From positions 19,390,001-19,454,000 of the forward strand of contig CM061109.1 of NCBI GenBank assembly GCA_030770545.1: a DNA stretch of 64,000 bases. Reading direction: 5' to 3'. Positions 58,401-64,000 of this stretch are shown here, in pieces. The number at the start of each line of letters is the position of its first letter. The first letter of the stretch is position 1. Below the pieces are notes generated by a model that was not told the origin of the DNA, did not search any database, and was given only the letters and a program-made list of their open reading frames with translations. The stretch is from Macropodus opercularis. Taxonomy: Eukaryota > Chordata > Actinopteri > Anabantiformes > Osphronemidae. The translations under genes were made by a program, and so were the position numbers.

Positions 58401-60756
58401 AGCGGGTCAGCAGGTCATAGACAAGGAACTTCAGAGCGTGGTCTCCAGTAGCCTCGTGGAAGGAGAACACGTCGAAAGACCACTGATCCACTTGCTGTGA
58501 AGAAGAGACACATCTTATAAACTAAAATAGAAAATAACAATCAAAACTCTTCTGTACCATGTGAGTGTAATGTGAAATATTGACCAATAGGGGGCAGTGT
58601 GACAATAATGTTACCCAGGGAGGACGTCAATCAACAAACCCAATTAAATTAATGTCCTAATTATTGATTCGACTCCAGTCAGATCTGAAGTAGCTCATAT
58701 GTCGTTTTCTGGGCTGTGTTGTGTTTCTTCGTGTGTTTCTCATCACAGGAGAAGCATAATGAGAATCATTTGAATTCACTGTAATTGAATTGAGTTGGTG
58801 CAGGAAGCCCTGAAGGTGAAATCCATCAGCACACAGCCTTAAAGCTCCAGTGGCGGCTTCTCTCTTTCTTTTCCTCCTCTTCAATTTCTTGGCTTTCATT
58901 ACGTCTTCATTTCCTTAACTATGTCCTGAATTCATCAGTCATGTTTTTTACATTTTCCTCCTCCAGCTTCCACCTTCTTTGTTATTCCTCCTCTGCCTCC
59001 TTTTCTTTCCTTCTCTAGCTCTTGATTTTCACCCCTGTTTCCTCCTATGACTCCTGACTTGTTTCCTTCCTTCTTTGAAGACTAGCATCACGTTGGGGTG
59101 AACTCAGTCTGTGGCGCTGAGGTCGCTGTGGTTCTGTGAGGCTCATGTTGTACATGTCTACTTGGCTTCAATATCATTTAGAAGCCTTGAAATGTTTTGA
59201 TTCAATAAATCTTAATGAACTATTATTCCTTAAGCCGACACAGATGATAGCGATGATACCGTAACGTTCTCCTGCCAGTGGGACAGCAGCAGTAACAGCC
59301 TTTACCTTGAGAGCTGCCAGAGCTGTGGGAGGGAAGGTCAGACCGGCCATGTTGGATGTCCGTCTGTACATCCTGTGTCACACAGACAGATATCAAGCAC
59401 AGATCTCACACACTGACACAGACAGTCGCATGTAAACACCCCCTCCAGCTGCACTCCTCCACAGTTTGTGACCAGGGTGGATTGTACGTTGCCACGGTAA
59501 CCGCCTCCTAAACGCGCGTGCATACAGTGAGCGCTGCCTGGGAGCAGCAGATATTTTTTGATTTCATGCGTCATTAGGCTGCAGCAGATGAACTGATAGC
59601 GTTCGATCACTGCGGGTCGCTAACATCATTACACTTGACGCTGGACCTCGTAATCACATCTGGAGCCAGGTCGGACGGATGTTTTCTGTTTATTTTGAAG
59701 AGGTGGATGATTGTTTGCTGTTCTTTGCTCAGATGTTGAAGATAAAAATAAGTGAACTCTTGACTCTGGTTTCAGATCGAGTGTTGGTGTTATTGAATGA
59801 ACAGCTACTTGCCACATGTACGTGGACGCCTCTACATGCTGCCGTCTTTCACCAGATGTGCCATCTGCTGCTCCCATTCAGATGCAGGTTCCATGTCACA
59901 CAGGCCAGAATCCTCACCAGGCCGGTCATTCAGACTATATACATCGCCTGGACTCAAGCGCCGGTGGCCCTCAGGGCCTGTGCATTCCCTCAGTCTATAC
60001 TTCATCTTCTTAGTAACCTTGCTTACCTCTCTACAAAGATCCCAGCTTGCACTGCATGGACGATGGTCCTGAACCTGGGCTTCTCCTCGGGCCGGCGCTT
60101 GGCCATGCCCATCTTCCTGCTGAAGGTACACGCCAGCCAGTCGCGTACTTCGCTGGGGACCGACTCTGCCTGCAGGTCACTGAGCTCATCCTCGGTGTCC
60201 AACAGACGCCTGCGGAGCACAAACACCTCGGACCCTCAGTATTATTGGGTGTCGCTGACAAAAACCATGTTATGGACACAGAACTGTTGTTTGTGCCAGT
60301 TTCTTTCAGCTGTTGTGTTTCCACCTGTGTTCAGACTGATGGGAGAACAGACAACACTCGCTTTTATCGTTTCGGTCAGATTTCCCATCACACTACAATG
60401 AAAGCCTGATACGTCTGACTCAATGAGGTCTGACGTGTATTTTAAATTATTATCAGCATAGCTATGAACCTAGGTCTGAACTGATCTGATAAGCCGTGAT
60501 GTCTACAAATTAAAGCTGTTGGACTTTCACATGACCAGACACACAATGTCAGTTAGTTGTGCCATCTAAATAGTGTTTACATTCCATCTAACACATCATT
60601 TCTATGCTTCTCTCCGTCCTTTCTTACTTTCGTCCGTCCCACCTGGTCTCATCAGTGTAAACAGCATCCAGCATGGCAGCAGCCAGCTCCAGGTTCCTGC
60701 GGAGCTCCGGCAGGTCCACAACCCCATGGTCCAACTGCTCCAGGACCCCCTTCAGC
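54939..60756 (-). CDS. pde1a: Calcium/calmodulin-dependent cyclic nucleotide phosphodiesterase 1A, 5'-incomplete
   Basis: Thirteen minus-strand exons with fully consistent phases give 639 residues to the stop; the N-terminal exon(s) are not identified. PDE1 enzymes hydrolyse cAMP and cGMP in the cytosol when Ca2+/calmodulin relieves autoinhibition. Visible features are the regulatory segment with the second calmodulin-binding region (SEVRDWLACTFSRKMGM) and the catalytic HNLIHA motif (general-acid and metal-ligand His). The metal ligands AAIHDFEH and LHAADISHPAK and the substrate-binding invariant Gln in AQSQIGF are all present. Assignment to PDE1A rather than 1B or 1C rests on KMGMAKRRPEEKP, FLMLHTGLMHW, STDMS and PLIEE. 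The C-terminal tail after DRWKELS is about 155 residues, far longer than the roughly 20 of mammalian PDE1A. The catalytic core looks fully functional. Which teleost copy this is cannot be told. Confidence 0.94.
55400..55489 (-). repeat. pde1a: CA-repeat filling a 90-nt pde1a intron
   Basis: On the transcript strand this short intron reads GTACGAACACACGCACACAC and continues as a CA repeat (plus-strand GT at about 55448-55478) before the acceptor. The repeat begins within 10 nt of the donor. Confidence 0.9.
55490..55674 (-). CDS. pde1a: pde1a penultimate exon
   Basis: 185 nt encode LTGSGSVTVESVQRHSSG, then DFSLTAIDLPALRLHLSG, ending NKDRWKELSVH. This matches the conserved PDE1 tail (DLKSFKNNLVDIIQQNKERWKELA in form). 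The acceptor is TGCTTTAG|TTTAACC and the donor CATG|GTACGA, phase 1 out. Confidence 0.92.
55855..55975 (-). CDS. pde1a: pde1a exon: end of catalytic domain
   Basis: 121 nt encode GFIDFIVEPTFSVLID and GPLIEEDKKAKETGNRRS. It completes the AQSQIGF glutamine loop started in the previous exon. Two donors 6 nt apart (AGGAG|GTCCAG and TCCAG|GTACTA) would differ by two residues; the downstream one fits the consensus better. Confidence 0.95.
56232..56313 (-). CDS. pde1a: pde1a exon: GDKE to AQSQI
   Basis: 82 nt encode GDKEVQLGLPFSPLCDRK and ATMIAQSQI. It carries the invariant Gln that orients the purine of the substrate. EVQL replaces the usual EAEL. The donor is ATAG|GTAAGA. Confidence 0.96.
56517..56637 (-). 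CDS. pde1a: pde1a exon: metal-ligand HAAD exon
   Basis: 121 nt encode IDKVKVLSLMLHAADISHPAK through WTHSLMEEFFRQ. The Asp of HAAD is the fourth zinc/magnesium ligand. The acceptor is CTCCCCAG|AATAG and the donor AGACAG|GTACAA. Confidence 0.96.
57205..57306 (-). CDS. pde1a: pde1a exon: LVIEMVMSTDMS
   Basis: 102 nt encode ELRSLVIEMVMSTDMSCHFQ and QIKTMRNTLTQTH. The donor is ACGG|GTCAGT. STDMS is the PDE1A form (ATDMS in PDE1C, LATDMS in 1B), one basis for the subtype call. Confidence 0.95.
57406..57531 (-). CDS. pde1a: pde1a exon: YNDRSVLENHH
   Basis: 126 nt encode SEVAILYNDRSVLENHHVSA, then AYRLMAEEDMNILVNLNKDDW. The acceptor is CTGCCAG|GTCC. The donor TGGAG|GTTCAC is weak beyond the GT, but it falls exactly at the conserved KDDW-R boundary. 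Confidence 0.95.
57682..57782 (-). CDS. pde1a: pde1a exon: HD metal-binding exon
   Basis: 101 nt encode HWLSELEILAMVFAAAIHDF and EHTGTTNNFHIHT. The IHD pair supplies two metal ligands. Phe replaces the usual Tyr after HD. The acceptor is preceded directly by (TG)9 instead of an ordinary pyrimidine tract. Skipping this exon would shift the frame. Confidence 0.95.
57783..57806 (-). promoter_or_regulatory. pde1a: (TG)9 tract forming a pde1a 3' splice site
   Basis: On the transcript strand GTTTGTG is followed by uninterrupted TG repeats running into the CAG acceptor of the HD exon (plus-strand CA at 57786-57803). UG-rich tracts at this position can bind TDP-43 and reduce exon inclusion, as known for CFTR exon 9; that role here is inferred. 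Confidence 0.5.
58156..58296 (-). CDS. pde1a: pde1a exon: HNLIHA catalytic exon
   Basis: 141 nt, phase 0 at both ends, encode IPVQALVQFVEALESGYSKH, then RNPYHNLIHAADVTQT and AHFLMLHTGLM. It contains the general-acid His (YHN) and the first metal-ligand His (IHA). The donor is GATG|GTAACA. Confidence 0.96.
58378..58494 (-). CDS. pde1a: pde1a exon: WSFDVFSFHEATGDHALKF
   Basis: 117 nt, 39 codons, phase 0, encode QVDQWSFDVFSFHEATGDHA through LLTRYDLINRFR. The acceptor is TCTTCACAG|CAAG and the donor TTCAGG|GTACGT. It was too short and too well bounded to appear as a long frame, and was found by its place between its neighbours. Confidence 0.95.
58581..58600 (+). promoter_or_regulatory. CTCF-like motif in a pde1a intron
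   Basis: TGACCAATAGGGGGCAGTGT matches the CTCF core CCASYAGRKGGCRS with a single likely mismatch. It reads on the plus strand. Motif evidence only. Confidence 0.45.
59306..59372 (-). CDS. pde1a: pde1a exon: MYRRTSNMAGLTFPP
   Basis: 67 nt complete the Arg of FVER and encode MYRRTSNMAGLTFPPTALAA and LK. The acceptor is GTGTGACACAG|GATG and the donor CAAG|GTAAAG. It corresponds to MYRKTYHMVGLAYPAAVIVTLK in human PDE1A. Confidence 0.95.
59488..59501. promoter_or_regulatory. X-box in a pde1a intron
   Basis: GTTGCC-AC-GGTAAC fits the RFX consensus GTNRCC(N2)RGYAAC exactly and is followed by CCGCC. Confidence 0.45.
60027..60209 (-). CDS. pde1a: pde1a exon: regulatory region and second calmodulin-binding segment
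   Basis: 183 nt encode RLLDTEDELSDLQAESVPSE, VRDWLACTFSRKMGMAKRRP and EEKPRFRTIVHAVQAGIFVE. The basic amphipathic stretch around TFSRKMGMAKRR fits the second calmodulin-binding site of PDE1A. The acceptor is GCTCCGCAG|GCG and the donor GAGAG|GTAAGC. Confidence 0.96.
60643..60756 (-). CDS. pde1a: pde1a exon: N-terminal regulatory/autoinhibitory segment
   Basis: 114 nt encode LKGVLEQLDHGVVDLPELRR and NLELAAAMLDAVYTDET, with the last Arg split. It corresponds to human RCLVKQLERGDVNVVDLKKN through EAVYIDETR, two residues longer, and clearly more divergent than the catalytic exons. The acceptor is TTTGTGCCAG|GCTG and the donor CCAG|GTGGGA. Confidence 0.88.
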
Positions 60757-62394
60757 CTGGCACAAATACACACAGTTTGTAGACTTCTGCATTTCAGTTC
60801 CAGTTGTCTCAGCTAAATGTGAACCATTGAGCAGCGACAGCATCCAGAGCTGATCCAGTCACACCTACACTAAACTAAAAGGTGTTTCCGAAGCTCTTAA
60901 GCTTTGATTGTTGCTTATTTGCATGGTTAATGGACTTTTCTACCTCGCTGGACAAGGTGCGTTACGCGCCGGCAGGTCAGCATGGACATGTGTGGACTGA
61001 ATGTGGCTCTTAACAGACAATGACTATAATACGTTGGGATGACGAGCGCGTAACATCAGCAAGCAAACGAAGCGAAAGCTCCCTGGTGACGGTCGGCCCT
61101 TCTCTAGTTATTTACTTAGGTCTTTCATATCACTGCATCACCTGAATGCCGTCGGGTCCCTTTGTGCCCTTATGTTTGCAGTCGTAATCTTAGCTTGGAA
61201 CGTTCCCCCCAGGCCATCGAGCTGCTTGTCTGGACTCCTGGTGTCTCCTCCCTGCGGAGGAGACATGGGAGCACAGATTGACCAGCTGGGTCACCGGGGT
61301 CCTGTCACAACTCATCGTCTCAGTAGCGAGATGAGGTTAGAGTGACTGTGCCGGTTGGTTCGAACGCTCGTGTTTGCTCCTGATCGTTCACTGCTTCCTG
61401 TTTCGTCAGTTTGAGTTGCAGCTCAGCATGTGTGTGTCCACCCCAGACGTCCGTCCCTTAGAAGACACGCGTCTCCTAATTCTTTGGGCATGTGACGTGG
61501 AGTCACTGCTGTATTTCTACTCTGCTGTTGCGTGACGCAGCCGTGCTTTCCGCTTAACAAGCAGACGGTGCACACCTGCCGACTGACAGGAGGAAGCAGC
61601 CGCCTTCATACTTTCACCCACACAGCTGCCGTCCTGCGCGCAGCACACAAGCAGAATCTAAAAATCTGCTTCCTCCAGATGGACACATGACACGTTTGCC
61701 TCCTGTCAATCAGCCGACACCCACAGGCCAGGAAATAACCAGGCTGCCTTTTAGCCTGATGGGCCATGGAAGCGTATCAGCTAAGAACAAAGCTGACACC
61801 TGAGGTGTAAGCACTAATAACAGCCACAGCGGCACGTTGGTGTTGTTCTGCCGTCCTCTGAGGTTCTGCACTGTGTGGTCGTTACTGGTTAAAGGTGCGA
61901 GTCATCAGCAGCTACAGCTCACACTGAGCCCACGTCCAGACAAAAAACCACCAGCGGAGGCGACGGCCAGCGCCGAGCTGCTCCTGGACGCTTAGTCTGA
62001 ATCATACTGTCAGCGTTTAACGTGAAGCCTGAGGAGTTACCGCAGACGTGTGCCTGCTGCTGGGAGGCTGTCTGGGCGTTGACAGGCAGCGTGTGGACAG
62101 TGTTTGGAGGAGAGAACAATGACTGGCAGCTCGTCCTGCTTTCAGTGTTTGAGGCTTCTTGTCGTTTTTGTCAACACCTACACGTTTCTCTTAGAGCTCA
62201 GAGAAGATTTTGTTCATTTGTCGAGCAAGTGTCAGGAAATTAAGGCGAAACAGCGACAGGATTGACTGTGACAAATGTCAGAGGGGTTTGATGCGTTGAT
62301 GGAGCCTGTCAACCGAAGACGAGCAGCAGGATCCACATCACGAAGCAGCAACCAAACCACACGCCAGGAGAAATGTCTGAACAGAAAGAGAGAG

Positions 62395-62513
62395 CGACAG
62401 GCAGGCAGGAAGACAGACAGACAGAAAGACAGACAGACAGGCAGGCAGACAGGCAGACAGACAGAAAGACAGACAGACAGGCAGACAGACAGACAGATAG
62501 ACAGGCAGACCGG
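62395..62513. repeat. (CAGA)n/(CAGG)n tetranucleotide microsatellite
   Basis: About 119 bp of interleaved CAGA, CAGG and AAGA units with a higher-order pattern: the block AGACAGAAAGACAGACAGAC occurs twice. The 4-bp period keeps frames open on both strands, but this is not coding. Confidence 0.95.
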
Positions 62514-62562
62514 TGGCCCAGGTGTGTGTGGGAGGAGTGAGAGCTTCCTGTGTGCGTCTTAC

Positions 62563-62589
62563 CTCTGCGATGCGTTTTTATACTTCTGC
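62563..62589 (-). CDS. Candidate 27-nt microexon upstream in pde1a
   Basis: On the minus strand TTTGTGTTTGTGTTTGCAG| precedes 27 nt followed by |GTAAGACG, an excellent splice-site pair. In the phase required by the exon at 60756 it reads QKYKNASQR, giving a basic, calmodulin-site-like lead into LKGVLEQL. It is symmetric (no frame change if skipped). The short length and lack of a clear human match keep confidence low. Confidence 0.3.
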
Positions 62590-64000
62590 CTGCAAACACA
62601 AACACAAACAGAAGCAGTCAGTGAAATGAAGCGACGCAATCGCAGACAGAGTCGCAGCTCAGACGGACGGAGCTTAAGCCCTCAGCACAGAGCTGCCTCC
62701 TCACCCCTGCTCCCCGTCCCTCATCTCACAGTCTGCTAATGTGAACTGGACCTCGACGTCTGACTGAGTGGTGTCAGTTTGTTCCTCTTGTAAAGCAGCG
62801 CTCACATCTTCAAGGAGCTCTGTTCTGTGGAGGAGTGAGTGGAGCAGTCCAGCACTAGCAGGAACTAACAAACGGAACTAAGACACCACGACTGTTTCCA
62901 GATGTGACTGGGTCAGTTTGTGGAGTGTTCTGGATAAATAAAGACGGAGGGAACATGCTCGTAGTCTCACATATTAGCTGTTGAACCTTCATCCCTTGAT
63001 GGACTGTGACCACAGATCCTCTGCTTTGGTTTCCATGTTTCAACTCTTGGTGCACGGAATTATGAAAATGTTACATGGAAACATGGCAGACGTAGCTCTG
63101 CGTCAGCTCATTTGCATCTGGTTTGTGTTTCAGCGAAAGGTTCCAACTTTATTGCTTTTCGCTACAGTATATTGGCTTTTATTAAAGTTGGCAACGTGTG
63201 TTTCGTCTTTACATTTTATATTGAGTCCGTGTGACCTTAAACAATGAGAAAGTAAAGTCACAGTCATCCAAACACAGGAGTTGATGATTATTCCAGGGTC
63301 ACGACTCACTGGTCAGTCCGTCAGGTGAATTGGACGCTGAAGAGTCTCTCTGGGATGTAACTATGTGCAGCACGTACCGGAGCCTCTGAAAGCGCCGTTT
63401 GGTCTGAAATTAGCCAGTCACGTCTCCGGGAAGTGACCCCGACAGCTAATCACAGCCGCGACGCGTCTCAGCGCTGGAATCTGACAACGGGAACCTGCTA
63501 TTTCATGGTCGACTGGTAATTGCACAGTGGCCTGCGTGGGTGGATCAGCGCTGTATTGCAGAGACGGGGTAGGGTGCAGCGGTTCAGAAGCAGACAGGTG
63601 AGGACAGAGAGTTTCTGGAGGGTGACTCATCATCTCTGTCATGACTTCTGCACCATTTGCATTTTTTTGTGTTTGGATGCTCCTCCTGGCTGATCCGTTC
63701 TGTCCAGTCACCTCACACGATTGTCTCAGTGCAATATTAATATCCAGCGCGAAAAGTATATTTTATTATTAGACGCCTTCTTTTTTGCATGACTTTGTTT
63801 GCGAGGCACCACCACAGGGTGCATTTCGCGCTTCTTTCGTGGCTTCACCGCCTACGTCAAGCCCGAGCGCCTTGAAGGAAAAGCAGAACATCCATTAAAA
63901 GGAGCGGTGTGAACATAAAGCACGTGCACACGCACACAAACACGTCTTCACTTCAACCCTAACTGGACTCCACACTGGGTTTGTGCTTCTCCATGAGATG

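Larger units (their letters stand above)
60757..64000. other. Upstream of the first recognised pde1a exon, probably 5' intron
   Basis: No further coding exon is certain. The region contains a 27-nt phase-compatible candidate exon (62563-62589) and a CAGA/CAGG microsatellite. PDE1A genes use several alternative N-terminal exons, usually far upstream, so the true start may lie beyond the window. Nothing else was recognised. Confidence 0.5.

Noticed and set aside
59679..60401. 240-codon plus-strand frame over pde1a exons
   Set aside because: Antisense to the pde1a exon at 60027-60209 and flanking intron; no domain and no conserved start.
62275..62739. 154-codon frame rich in DRQTGRQ-type repeats, with a Cys/Leu/Ser-rich frame opposite
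   Set aside because: Both are translations of the CAGA/CAGG tetranucleotide microsatellite.

Overview
The window is vertebrate genomic DNA, most likely from a ray-finned (teleost) fish with a fairly compact genome. The evidence is three split or intronless vertebrate genes with 80-95 % recognisable human-like protein sequence, GT-AG introns often of only 80-500 bp, a tRNA-headed V-type SINE and a LINE 3' tail of fish type, and many CA/TG, CAGA and AAGCT microsatellites. No prokaryotic, plasmid or viral gene order is present, and I found no CRISPR array or new multi-gene system. The species cannot be named from this sequence alone.

Layout: all three confident genes lie head-to-tail on the minus strand. 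(1) Positions 1-15.8 kb are a gene-poor region downstream of arl4c with scattered candidate regulatory motifs (RFX X-boxes, a CTCF-like site, a homeodomain-rich block) and a 30-bp tandem repeat. (2) 16276-16854 is arl4c, an intronless ARF-like small GTPase with a CpG-rich promoter and a strong CTCF-like motif upstream. (3) 17.6-28.3 kb is intergenic, holding an (AAGCT)n array, an unexplained CCAAT/E2F-type promoter-like block at 24.6 kb, and a SINE with a perfect 12-bp target-site duplication. (4) 28321-37836 is the complete coding part of sh3bp4 (four coding exons, 962 residues), with a probable non-coding first exon and CpG island near 46.46-46.7 kb. (5) 46.7-54.9 kb is intergenic with simple repeats. 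(6) 54939-60756 holds thirteen coding exons of pde1a, a calmodulin-regulated cyclic nucleotide phosphodiesterase, complete from the regulatory region to the stop. Its N-terminal exon(s) are missing or unresolved; a 27-nt candidate exon sits at 62.57 kb. The rest to 64 kb is probably pde1a 5' intron.

Function: the genes are not an operon-like unit. ARL4C (plasma-membrane/endosomal GTPase recruiting cytohesins) and SH3BP4 (endocytic adaptor and Rag-GTPase/mTORC1 modulator) are neighbours on human 2q37 as well, so their linkage is ancestral. PDE1A lies elsewhere on human 2q (2q32), so its position next to sh3bp4 here reflects lineage-specific rearrangement. The most interesting observations concern regulation: a uORF bounded by tandem acceptors in sh3bp4, TG/CA repeats sitting directly at pde1a splice sites, an enlarged pde1a C-terminal tail with a divergent regulatory exon, recurrent palindromic RFX X-box motifs, and the orphan promoter at 24.6 kb.
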